A stretch of 64,000 nt of DNA. It comes from Hydractinia symbiolongicarpus (taxonomy: Eukaryota; Cnidaria; Hydrozoa; Anthoathecata; Hydractiniidae). The position numbers and the translations under genes are program-made. The stretch lies in contig NC_079879.1 of the NCBI RefSeq assembly GCF_029227915.1, positions 32,370,501-32,434,500 on the forward strand. The letters run 5' to 3'. The notes beneath the pieces are model-generated. The model was not told the origin of the DNA and made no database searches. It saw only the letters and a list, made by a program, of their open reading frames with translations. Shown here piece by piece: positions 29,294 to 38,195 of this stretch (the first letter of the stretch is position 1; each line of letters begins with the position of its first letter).

Positions 29294-31248
29294 TTCTTTG
29301 ACGTTCTAACGGTATCAGTCCGTTTGAGTTACAACGTTTGCGTCACATATTCGTACCAACATATATTTAGCGATATGTTTCTGATGATACTAGGTTGCAT
29401 GGCTTTTAACGGTGGAACGATTGAGTATGGGACTTAATTGAACTGATTTTAGACTTTAAACTTATAAATGTGATAAATGAGACAATTGGATTACCAGAAG
29501 TAACATTCTTCTTAATTTGACATGATTGCTGTAACTCAGCGATAACACTAGCCGCTGTGATAGCGCTTTACTTAAAAATGTAAATAAATAAGTCATTTTT
29601 TACTGTCGGACCAATACTAACCGTTAGCGAGCGCTGAAGAAATAGAGACAACTTCAAAAATTACATTTCATTGACTTTGTAACGGTATCAATCTGTTTGA
29701 GTTACAACGGTTGCGTCACCTATTCGTCCAACATGAATTGAGCGATATTTTTCTGATATTGCTAGGTTGCATCGCTTTTAACAGTGAAACGATTGACTGT
29801 GTGACTTAATTGAACTGATTTTAGACTTCAAACTTATAAATGTGATAAATGAGACAATTAGACCCCAAGAAATAACATTTTTCTTAATTTGACATGATTG
29901 TTCGACTTCACCTATTACACTGTGCTCTGTGGTGGTGCTAAATTTAAAAGTGTAGATAAATAAGTCAGTTTTAACTGTGGGACCAATCCTAGCCGTTAGC
30001 GAGCGCTGAAGAAATAGAGAAAGTTTCAAAAACTACATTTCATTGACTTTCTAATGGTATCAGTCCGTTTGAGTTACAACGGTTGCGTCACATATTCGTA
30101 CCAACATGTACTTAGCGATATGTTTCTGATGATACTAGGTTGCATCGCTTTTAACGGTGGAACGATTGACTATGGGACTTAATTGAACTGATTTTAGACT
30201 TTAAACTTATAAATGTGATAAATGAGACAATTGGACACCCAGAAATAACATTCTTCTTAATTTGACATGATTGCTCGAACTCAGCGTTTACACTGGCCGC
30301 TGTGGTAGCGCTTTACTTAAAAATGTAAATAAATAAGTTATTTTTTACTTTGGGACCAATCCTAGCAGTTAGCCCGCGCTAAAGATATAGAGACAGTTTG
30401 GAAAACTACATTTCATTGACTTTCTAACGGTATCAGTCCGTTTGAGTTACAACGGTTGCGTAACATTTTCGTACCAACTTATATTTAGCGATATGTTTCT
30501 GATATTACTAGGCTACATCGCTTTTAACAGTGAAACGACTGACTGTGGGATTAAATTGAACTGACTTTGGACTTTAAACTTATAAATGTGATAAATGAGA
30601 CAATTGGACCCCCAGAAGTAACATTCTTCTTAATTTGACATGATTGCTCAAACTTAGCGATTACACTGGGCGCAGTGGTAGCGCTTTACTTAAAAATGTA
30701 AATAAATAAGTCATTTTTTACTGTCGGACCAATCCTAACCGTTAGCGAGCGCTGAAGAAATAGAGACAACTTCAAAAATTACATTTCATTGACTTTGTAA
30801 CGGTATCAATCTGTTTGAGTTACAACGGTTGCGTCACCTATTCGTCCAACATGAATTGAGCGATATTTTTCGTATATTGCTAGGTTGCATCGCTTTTAAC
30901 AGTGAAAAGATTGACTGTGGGACTTAGTTGAACTGATTTTGGACTTTGACCTTATATACGTGATAAATGAGCCTATTGGACTCCAAGAAATAACATTCTT
31001 CTTAATTTGACATGATTGCTGGAACTCAGCGATTACACTGGCCGCTGTGATAGCGCTTTATTTAAAACTGTAGATAACCAAGTTATTTTTTACGTTGGGA
31101 CCAATCCTAGCCCTTAGCCCGCGCTGAAGAAATAGAGACAGTTTGGAAAACTACATTTCATTGACTTTCTAACGGTATCAGTCCGTTTGAGTTACAACGG
31201 TTGCGTAACATTTTCGTACCAAGTTATATTTAGCGATATGTTTCTGAT
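29294..31248 (+). repeat. Satellite array up to the LINE insertion
   Basis: About five monomers of the mixed families used in the previous 10 kb. The last is cut 312 bp after its TTTTGG landmark (30937) by the LINE at 31249. It resumes at 35684, and the distance to the next landmark restores a full 373-bp monomer, so the insertion removed no satellite. The final bases before the break read GTTTCTGAT. No gene is present. Confidence 0.93.
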
Positions 31249-31422
31249 TCTTTCTTTCTTTTTTTTTCAATTTATTTAAAGTCGATTATTCACATATTTA
31301 CAATAGTTTCCAAAAAAAAAGTAATTAAGAAAACTAATCTAAATCGACTAAATTTTTTTTTATGTTTACAATTAAATAAAATCATTTTTTTTATATATAT
31401 AAACAATAATAACAACAAAGTT
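31249..31422 (-). other. LINE 3' UTR with polyadenylation-like signal and GAAA-rich tail
   Basis: Between the ORF2 stop and the left satellite border lies very AT-rich, non-coding sequence. Read on the minus strand it contains AATAAA at 31271-31276, followed within about 10 bases by a run of A and then repeated GAAA that abuts the satellite. The tail at the border shows that this is the 3' end, where target-primed reverse transcription starts. I see no strong stem-loop by eye. Confidence 0.8.
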
Positions 31423-34400
31423 CTATAAAGGGACCTTACATTCATCACAGTTACATTTAGATCCGTCCCACATTTTAATCATGCTTTTAAAAACTTTAAG
31501 GTTGTCACATCGTTTCAAATGTGATGGTAGGTTATTCCAAATCTTTGGTCCCAGGGCTGATAAGCTATTAGTTCCAAAAGTCGCGGTCCTTTTCCTTGAG
31601 ACTACCAAATTATTTGTATTTTGTTCTCTGACTGTCCTACCGTTATCATTTAAACAAAATATATCTTTCATAAAAAGAGGGCTGCTGTTATTTATAGTTT
31701 TAGAGATTTCTATACACAATGACCGTAAGCGATTTACATTCATGTGACTCTTGCTGGAATTTTTAAGTAAATTTTCGTATGTACTTACCGTATCATTATA
31801 CAGAAATCTTAATGCTCGTTTTTGTATCATTTCGACTTTAGATAAAGATTTAGAAGAAGAAAAATGCCATATAAGGGAACAATAATTGAAATTTGCGTAG
31901 ATAAAACTTTGAACTAAAATATATTTTGCTTGAAAGGATAAGAAACTTCTAGATCGAAATAAGGCATTTAGTTGGGCTGATGCTTTGCGACACAAATCAC
32001 TAACGTGTCTGTCAAAATTTAATTTATTGTCTATAGTCACACCTAGTAATTTCACGTTATTTTCACTTTCAATAGTTTTATTTCCTATATTAAATTTTAG
32101 ACCTAAATTATCTGCCTTATTCTTTGTCAGAATTATCGAGTGAAACTTTTCAGGGTTTGCAATCATTTTATTCTCTTTTAACCAGGAGAGGGCAGTTTTA
32201 GCTTCGTTTTCTAAAGTATTTATCAAATTAGGAATAGAATTTGAGAAGTTGGATATTGTGTTATCATCAGCGTAATTATGTAGCTTATATTTTTCTATAA
32301 AAAGAAACAAATCATTTATAAATATATTGAATATGATAGGTCCCAAAATAGAACCTTGTGGTACACCAGATAAGATAATTTGAAATAGACTATAGATCCC
32401 ATTTATTCGAGTGGCTTGCTCTCTATCAGTAAGATAAGATAGAATGAATTGAAGAGACTTATTGTCAAATCCATAAGCAGCTAGTTTCGCAATTAGTAAG
32501 TCATGTGGTACACAGTCAAAAGCTTTTGAAAGATCCATCAAGATCGCACCCACCACATAATTCTTATCAAGTTTACTCTTCCATTCCTCTATTAAGCGAA
32601 TTAGTACTTGTTGGGTACTATAGCATTTCCTATAGGCGGAGAGAAAAATCGACAATTTTGATTCCATATAAGCGGTTATTTGTTCTTTCATAACCCTTTC
32701 GTAAAATTTAGAAAAAACATTTAAAACACTGACAGGCCTGTAGTTTGATATTTTAGTTTTATCTTTTCCTCCCTTATCCAATGGCGTTACAGCAGCTCGC
32801 TTAGCTTTGCTTGGAAATTTGTTTGAAACTATGCTACTATTTATAGCGTCTATTAGTGGCGTTACTAGGTGCCTTTTTGCTAATTTTACCAGCTTTGATG
32901 GTATTGTATCTTCACCTGTTGATACTTTGGTGTTTAAATCATTAAACAGTTTAGAAATTGTATTTTCATCAACTTCTTGGAATGTGAAGTTCTCATTGTT
33001 GTTAGAATCATTGATTTCCTTTATTTTAATGATACTTGGATGATTTTCAAAACTATCAACAATTTCTTCAATCATTTTTGACTTATCATTTACATTCTTA
33101 TATTTTATAGGATTTGGTTTCATGCCACAAGAATTTTCTAAAATATTGATGTAGTATTCGTTGAAAAGTTTGGTTAACTGTTTTTTATCAGTAACTAAAC
33201 TTTCATTTTGAACGATCGCTATATCTCCTTTGCTTATTCCACTTTTATTTGATAGCAAGGGTTTAACAGTTTCCCAAAACGTTTTTTTGGAAATAAAACC
33301 TGATTCTGTTACCCTTTTGAAATGGTTTTTGATAGCCTTTTTGCGTAAATTTACACACTTGTTTCTCTGTTTCTTGTACGTGATTTTGTTTTCAGAAGTA
33401 GGATTTTTATTGTGTTTATTTTTGAACCTAGACCTTGTATATATTGCCTTTTTTAACTCTTTTGTCATAAATGGTGCCTCGTTTCCACGCAGAGTTTTTT
33501 GCTTTTGTGGGGCATGCTTTTCTATGATAGATGTGAAAACATTGATGAGGTTTTCATAATTCAGTTCAGGATCTTTACTATTACAAATAAAATTTGCGTT
33601 CTCAACATCACGTAAAAAATTGGCTTCATTAAAATTTTTGTAACTTCTGTAAATAATTTTCTTGGATGCTAAGCGTGCTAAATGAGATTTTAAAAATGTT
33701 GTTACCATTTGATGATGATCACTTAATCCTGTTTCACATGTTAGTGTGTGTTGAAAACATCTGGGTCTATTTGTAAGAATGACATCTATAGCTGTTCCGT
33801 TAGGACCAGCAAAACAGGTTTTGTTTTTGACAAGATTTTCAAGACTAAAAATATCACAGAAATTATTTAAGGTTTCGAAACCAGAATCGTTCGAGTTATG
33901 GCAATCGATATTTATATCACCCATAATTATTATGTTTTCGACTTTAGATATAGCTTTATTTAAAGCTATCTCTAATTCCTCAAAAAAGTTGTTTAAGTTT
34001 GAATAATGAGGTGGTCTATAAATACTGATAACTGTCCATTTTTTATTTCTTATCGTTAATTCTGAGCAAATGATTTCATTATTTGTTATACCCAAATCAT
34101 TAACATGTCTACAGGCTACTCCTTTCTTAACATATTCAATTAACCCTCCTCCATTTTTGTTCCTATCTTTTCTAGTTCTAATTTCATAGTTATTAATATA
34201 GAATTGTTCGTTTGGAAAACTCTCATCTAGTTTGGTTTCAGCAAATACAAAATAATCAGGTGAAAATTTTGTCAGAATTTCTCTTGCATCAATTATTTTG
34301 TTTCTGAGACTATTAATGTTTAAATAGCCTAAAAGAGGATTGGAAGGGTACTTAATTCGTAATTTATGTATTTCATCTAAAGAACTTTGGTGAGAATTAT

Positions 34401-34515
34401 GTGTCGGATTTTGATCATTTCTATATTGACTCCCAACACATTCATCAGGAATATCAGATTTATTATCATCGCAAACTAGTCCAAGCCTATGGAATACCCC
34501 TGCTGATCTAAAAAA
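31423..34515 (-). CDS. LINE ORF2: APE endonuclease plus reverse transcriptase
   Basis: The frame is open for about 1030 codons between an in-frame TAA (34516-34518) and the TAG at 31423-31425. Endonuclease motifs, counted from the first open codon, are LNINSL near 65-70, AETKLDES near 92-99, GDINID near 199-204, DVILTN near 244 and SDHH near 265-268. RT motifs are NYRPVSVL near 591, LMDLSKAFD near 659 with the first catalytic Asp, GVPQGSILGP near 717 and YADD near 748-751. The C-terminus has a CNCDEC cluster near 1021-1026. The product nicks the target and copies the element RNA into it. No ATG lies upstream of the endonuclease, and the frame overlaps ORF1 by 40 bases at a U UUU UUA heptamer, so -1 frameshift translation is likely. 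A TTG at 34093-34095 would start inside the endonuclease and is unlikely. No RNase H domain is evident. Confidence 0.93.
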   Translation of the reverse strand, partial: FFRSAGVFHRLGLVCDDNKSDIPDECVGSQYRNDQNPTHNSHQSSLDEIHKLRIKYPSNPLLGYLNINSLRNKIIDAREILTKFSPDYFVFAETKLDESFPNEQFYINNYEIRTRKDRNKNGGGLIEYVKKGVACRHVNDLGITNNEIICSELTIRNKKWTVISIYRPPHYSNLNNFFEELEIALNKAISKVENIIIMGDINIDCHNSNDSGFETLNNFCDIFSLENLVKNKTCFAGPNGTAIDVILTNRPRCFQHTLTCETGLSDHHQMVTTFLKSHLARLASKKIIYRSYKNFNEANFLRDVENANFICNSKDPELNYENLINVFTSIIEKHAPQKQKTLRGNEAPFMTKELKKAIYTRSRFKNKHNKNPTSENKITYKKQRNKCVNLRKKAIKNHFKRVTESGFISKKTFWETVKPLLSNKSGISKGDIAIVQNESLVTDKKQLTKLFNEYYINILENSCGMKPNPIKYKNVNDKSKMIEEIVDSFENHPSIIKIKEINDSNNNENFTFQEVDENTISKLFNDLNTKVSTGEDTIPSKLVKLAKRHLVTPLIDAINSSIVSNKFPSKAKRAAVTPLDKGGKDKTKISNYRPVSVLNVFSKFYERVMKEQITAYMESKLSIFLSAYRKCYSTQQVLIRLIEEWKSKLDKNYVVGAILMDLSKAFDCVPHDLLIAKLAAYGFDNKSLQFILSYLTDREQATRINGIYSLFQIILSGVPQGSILGPIIFNIFINDLFLFIEKYKLHNYADDNTISNFSNSIPNLINTLENEAKTALSWLKENKMIANPEKFHSIILTKNKADNLGLKFNIGNKTIESENNVKLLGVTIDNKLNFDRHVSDLCRKASAQLNALFRSRSFLSFQAKYILVQSFIYANFNYCSLIWHFSSSKSLSKVEMIQKRALRFLYNDTVSTYENLLKNSSKSHMNVNRLRSLCIEISKTINNSSPLFMKDIFCLNDNGRTVREQNTNNLVVSRKRTATFGTNSLSALGPKIWNNLPSHLKRCDNLKVFKSMIKMWDGSKCNCDECKVPL

Positions 34516-34847
34516 TTATTTATAAAAGCTATAAAATTTCGTGCTAACATTATCTTACCATTCTCTCGTAAATGTATGCCATCTTTCCATAGGTGTTCTT
34601 CTCTGATATTGTTGTGTCTGATGTAGCCATAACCGTGTAGATCGGATCCTTCTCTTAATAGTTTGTTAATACTGTTTATTCTATCAGAGTCGACACGTCT
34701 GCTCGTAACCAAGGCAGAGATAAAAACTTTTTCTACTCCGTTACGCACACATTTTTTCCCGATGTCCAGGATCTGTTCGGCAATTTTGTTATCTGACGCT
34801 GCATTTAGATGACTTGATAAAAGACGAACGAATATGGTTGTTAACAT
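34476..34847 (-). CDS. LINE ORF1 second part: C-terminal fragment of an SGNH/esterase-like domain
   Basis: A 123-codon frame overlaps the first ORF1 frame by 59 bases and the ORF2 frame by 40. Its sequence (KVFISALV near 40, HLWKDGIHL near 85-93, then a helix with MLARNF) is what I recognise as the end of the esterase-like domain in ORF1 of many CR1-like elements. DGIH matches the DxxH block that carries the catalytic Asp and His. The GDS block with the nucleophilic Ser, and the middle GxND block, appear in neither ORF1 frame. The ATG at 34845-34847 is probably not a genuine start. More likely ORF1 was once continuous, and a frameshift with an internal deletion near 34,790-34,850 separated the halves. 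The role in retrotransposition is not settled. Confidence 0.75.
   Translation of the reverse strand: MLTTIFVRLLSSHLNAASDNKIAEQILDIGKKCVRNGVEKVFISALVTSRRVDSDRINSINKLLREGSDLHGYGYIRHNNIREEHLWKDGIHLRENGKIMLARNFIAFINNFLDQQGYSIGLD
34509..34515 (-). promoter_or_regulatory. Candidate -1 ribosomal frameshift heptamer (U UUU UUA) joining ORF1 and ORF2
   Basis: On the minus strand the ORF1 frame reads AAT TTT TTA GAT here, so the heptamer T TTT TTA is in the exact phase needed for -1 slippage. After slipping, the next codon is AGA in the ORF2 frame. The ORF2-frame stop TAA (34516-34518) lies immediately upstream and the ORF1 stop (34476-34478) about 30 bases downstream, so the overlap is just large enough to hold the signal. 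The heptamer is the type used by HIV-1 gag-pol. A stimulatory structure downstream could not be established by eye. Confidence 0.55.
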
Positions 34848-35601
34848 CTACGTGGTGCGTATTTTGACTCTCCTTCGTAAAATTACAATCTTGATCACCC
34901 CAACTTTGTTGATTAGAATCGTCATTAACTTCAACTCTTAGGTCGTTAAATCTGTTATGATGTAATTCTTCATTTCTATTAACTTTATTTGTAGAAAACC
35001 TTGAGGGACCTTTGATTACGTTGTTCCATTGATTATGCTGTTTAATCGGTTCCACATGTTTACACGTTTCAACTGAATGATCACGTTGATTACTGTTTAA
35101 AATTTCGCTAACCAATTTTTTGTAATCCTTTATTTCTTCTTTAAGGAAATCTATTTCACTCCTCAGTTGTTTAATTAAAATATTTGACGAGTTGTCCCCG
35201 ATCTTGCTCAGTTTATACGAAATAAATTCTTTTAAATCGCAAACCTGTGTTGTCAAACTTTTAAATTTAATAAACTGGCCAAAATTTTTAACTTCTTCCT
35301 CGTACAGATATCCACTTTTATCTTCGATTAAATCGTCAACATCATCTTTCTTTTCCTCTGAAAAAGATTCGTCTGTGCTATTTTCTTTCTCCTCTTCTAC
35401 TTGTTTCACAAATAAATAACTTTCTGTACCATTTCTCTCCGTTTTGTTTAATATATTCTGTTGACATAAATCTTTTAGCGTTTGCTCAATAATTTCAGGA
35501 TGCAAGTCTTTTGTGTTAGTTACTATGCTGTCATAGTCAGCTTTCTTTTTCCTTCTATGTATTTCTTTAACAGAATTTAAAACAATATTTTCAAACTCCA
35601 T
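34789..35601 (-). CDS. LINE ORF1 first part: N-terminal helical domain and coiled coil
   Basis: A 270-codon frame begins at the first ATG of the element (35599-35601), 82 bases from its 5' border. The first 65 residues form a compact basic helical region that could be winged-helix-like, which is a guess from the pattern. Residues 66-105 are highly acidic, about 140-172 is a probable coiled coil (repeated L/I spacing in SEIDFLKEEIKDYKKL), and 173-260 is polar and Asn-rich with WNNV and RFS motifs near 192-203. The coiled coil suggests self-association, and ORF1 proteins of LINEs usually bind the element RNA. The last 20 residues read across the shifted segment, and the frame stops where the esterase fragment continues in another frame. 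I cannot name a precise family for the N-terminal part. Confidence 0.75.
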   Translation of the reverse strand: MEFENIVLNSVKEIHRRKKKADYDSIVTNTKDLHPEIIEQTLKDLCQQNILNKTERNGTESYLFVKQVEEEKENSTDESFSEEKKDDVDDLIEDKSGYLYEEEVKNFGQFIKFKSLTTQVCDLKEFISYKLSKIGDNSSNILIKQLRSEIDFLKEEIKDYKKLVSEILNSNQRDHSVETCKHVEPIKQHNQWNNVIKGPSRFSTNKVNRNEELHHNRFNDLRVEVNDDSNQQSWGDQDCNFTKESQNTHHVDVNNHIRSSFIKSSKCSVR

Positions 35602-35683
35602 TTGTCAACAGTTAAACAACAAGTTTTACTAAGTTTTAAAAACACGTCCGCTCCGTCCGCTTGCTAAGAAAGTTCATATTAGA
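35602..35683 (-). other. LINE 5' leader
   Basis: These 82 bases between the ORF1 ATG and the right satellite border belong to the element and not to the satellite. On the plus strand they contain a GC-rich direct repeat of CGTCCGCT (35645-35652 and 35654-35661) in otherwise AT-rich sequence. A leader of this size suggests the copy is at or near full length at its 5' end. An internal promoter is expected for this class, but no specific signal was recognised. Confidence 0.6.
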
Positions 35684-38195
35684 ATATTACTAGGCTACAT
35701 CGCTTTTAACAGTGAAACGACTGACTGTGGGATTAAATTGAACTGACTTTGGACTTTGACCTTATAAATGTGTTAAATGAGCCAATTGGACTCCAAGAAG
35801 TAACATTTTTCATAATTTGACACGATTGTTGGAACTCAGCGATTACACTGGCCGCTGTGATAGCGCTTTATTTAAAACTGTAGATAAATAAGTCATATTT
35901 TACTGTGGGACAAATTCTAGTCGTTAGCACGCTGACGAAATAGAGAAAGTTCCAAGAACTACATTTCATTGACTTTCTAACGGCATCAGTCCGTTTGAGT
36001 TACAACGGTTGCGTCACATATTCGTATCAACATGTATTTAGCGATATGTTTCTGATGTTACTAGGTTGCATCGCTTTCAACAGTGAAACGATTGACTGTG
36101 GACTTAATTGAACTGATTTTGGACTTTGACCTTATTAATGTGATAAATAAGCCAATTCGACTCCAAGAAATAACATTCTTCTTAATTTGACATGATTGCT
36201 GTAACTCAGCGATTACACTAGTCGGTGTGATAGCGCTTTATTTAAAAGTTTAGATGAATAAGTCATTTTTTACTGTGGGACAAATCCTAGCCGTTAGCGC
36301 GCTGACGAAGTAGAATCAGTTTCAAAAACTACATCTCATTGACTTACTAACGGTATCAGTCTGTTTCACCTACAAAAGATGCGTCACCTATATGTACCAA
36401 CATGTATTTAGCGATATGTTTCTGATATTACAAGGTTGCATTGCTTTTAACCGTGAAACGATTGGCTGTGGGACTTAATTGAATGGGTTTGGACATTGAC
36501 TTTGTTAATGTGATAAATGAGACAATTGGATCCCCAGAAGTAACATTCTTCTTAATTTGACATGGTTGCTGTAACTCAGCGATAACACTGGCCGCTGTGA
36601 TAGCGCTTTATTAAAAACTGTAAATAAATAAGTCATTTTTAACTGTAGGACCAATCCTAGCCGTTAGCGCGCGCTGAAGAAATAGAGAAAGTTTTGAAAA
36701 CTACATTTCATTGACTTTCCAACGGTATCAGTCCGTTTGAGTTACAACGGTTGCGTCACATATTCGTACCAACATGTATTTAGCGATATGTTTCTGATAA
36801 TACTAGGTTGCATCGCTTTTAACGGTGGAACGATTGACTATGGGACTTAATTGAACTGATTTTAGACTTTAAACTTATAAATGTGATAAATGAGACAATT
36901 GGACACCCAGAAATAACATTCTTCTTAATTTGAAATGATTGCTCGAACTCAGCGTTTACACTGGCCGCTGTGGTAGCGCTTTACTTAAAAATGTAGATAA
37001 ATAAATCATTTTTTACTGTGAGACCAATCCTAGCCGTTAGCCCGCGCTGAAGAAATAGAGAATGTTTGGAAAACTACATTTCATTGACTTTCCAACGGTA
37101 TCAGTCCGTTTGAGTTATAACGGTTGCGTCACATATTCGTACCAACATGTATTTAGCGATATGTTTCTGATGATACTAGGTTGCATGGCTTTTAACGGTG
37201 GAACGATTGACTATGGGACTTAATTAAACTGATTTTAGACTTTAAACTTATAAATGTGATAAATGAGACAATTAGACCCCAAGAAATAACATTCTTCTTA
37301 ATTTGACATGATTGTTCGACTTCACCTATTACACTGTGCTCTGTGGTGGTGCTAAATTTAAAAGTGTAGATAAATAAGTCAGTTTTAACTGTGGGACCAA
37401 TCCTAGCCGTTAGCGCGGGCTGAAGAAATAGAGAAAGTTTCAAAAACTAAATTTCATTGACTTTCTAATGGTATCAGTTCGTTTGAGTTACAACGGTTGC
37501 GTCACATATTCGTACCAACATGTATTTAGCGATACGTTTCTGATGTTACTTGGTTTCATCGGTTTTAACGGTGGAACGATTGACTATAGGACTTAATTGA
37601 ACTGATTTTAGACTTTAAACTTATAAATGTGATAAATGAGACAATTGGACCCCCAGAAGTAACATTCTTCTTAATTTGACATGATTGCTCGAACTCAGCG
37701 GTTACACTGGGCGCTGTGGTAGCGCTTTACTTAAAAATGTAAATAAATAAGTCATTTTTTACTGTCGGACCAATCTTAACCGTTAGCGAGCGCTGAAGAA
37801 ATAGAGACAACTTCAAAAATTACATTTCATTGACTTTGTAACGGTATCAATCTGTTTGAGTTACAACGGTTGCGTCACCTATTCGTCCAACATGAATTGA
37901 GCGATATTTTTCTGATATTGCTAGGTTGCATCGATTTTAACAGTGAAAAGATTGACTGTGGGACTTAATTGAACTGATTTTGGACTTTGACCTTATATAC
38001 GTGATAAATGAGCCTATTGGATTCCAAGAAATAACATTCTTCTTAATTTGACATGATTGCTGGAACTCAGCGATTACACTGGCTGCTGTGATAGCGCTTT
38101 ATTTAAAACTGTAGATAAATAAATCATTTTTTACTGTGGGACAAAATCTAGCCGTTAGCGCGCTGACGAAATAGAGAAAGTTTCAAGAACTACAT
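35684..38195 (+). repeat. Segmental copy B of the ~2.5-kb satellite block
   Basis: This is the near-identical counterpart of 26782-29293 (offset 8902 bp). It begins exactly at the right border of the LINE with ATATTACTAGGC and restores the monomer phase interrupted at 31248. It shares copy A's rare readings, including the shortened monomer near 36,480 with GAATGGGTTTGGAC. Sequence differences are few, so the duplication is recent. It contains seven or so monomers and no gene. Confidence 0.88.

Larger units (their letters stand above)
31249..35683 (-). mobile_element. APE-type LINE (CR1/Jockey-like non-LTR retrotransposon)
   Basis: A 4435-bp non-satellite insertion on the minus strand. From 5' to 3' it has a short leader (35602-35683), an ORF1 region in two overlapping frames, an ORF2 with apurinic endonuclease and reverse transcriptase, a 3' UTR with AATAAA, and an A-rich tail ending in GAAA repeats. 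Such elements reverse-transcribe their RNA at a nicked genomic target. Borders were set by comparison with the uninterrupted paralogue at 26781-26784: left satellite ends ...CTGAT and right satellite restarts ATATTAC, so only AT could be duplicated. ORF2 is fully open, but ORF1 is frameshifted and lacks an expected segment, so autonomous activity is doubtful. The family was assigned from motifs; the clade was not tested by phylogeny. Confidence 0.93.

Noticed and set aside
34093-34095. TTG as the start of LINE ORF2
   Set aside because: The frame and clear endonuclease motifs (LNINSL, AETKLDES) continue 140 codons upstream of it, so a start here would remove part of the endonuclease.
31481-35419. 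Several plus-strand readings of 60-110 codons inside the LINE (and similarly at 41261-43670 in the Penelope-like element)
   Set aside because: They lie opposite the real minus-strand coding sequence and show no motif. They are complementary-strand shadows in AT-rich DNA.
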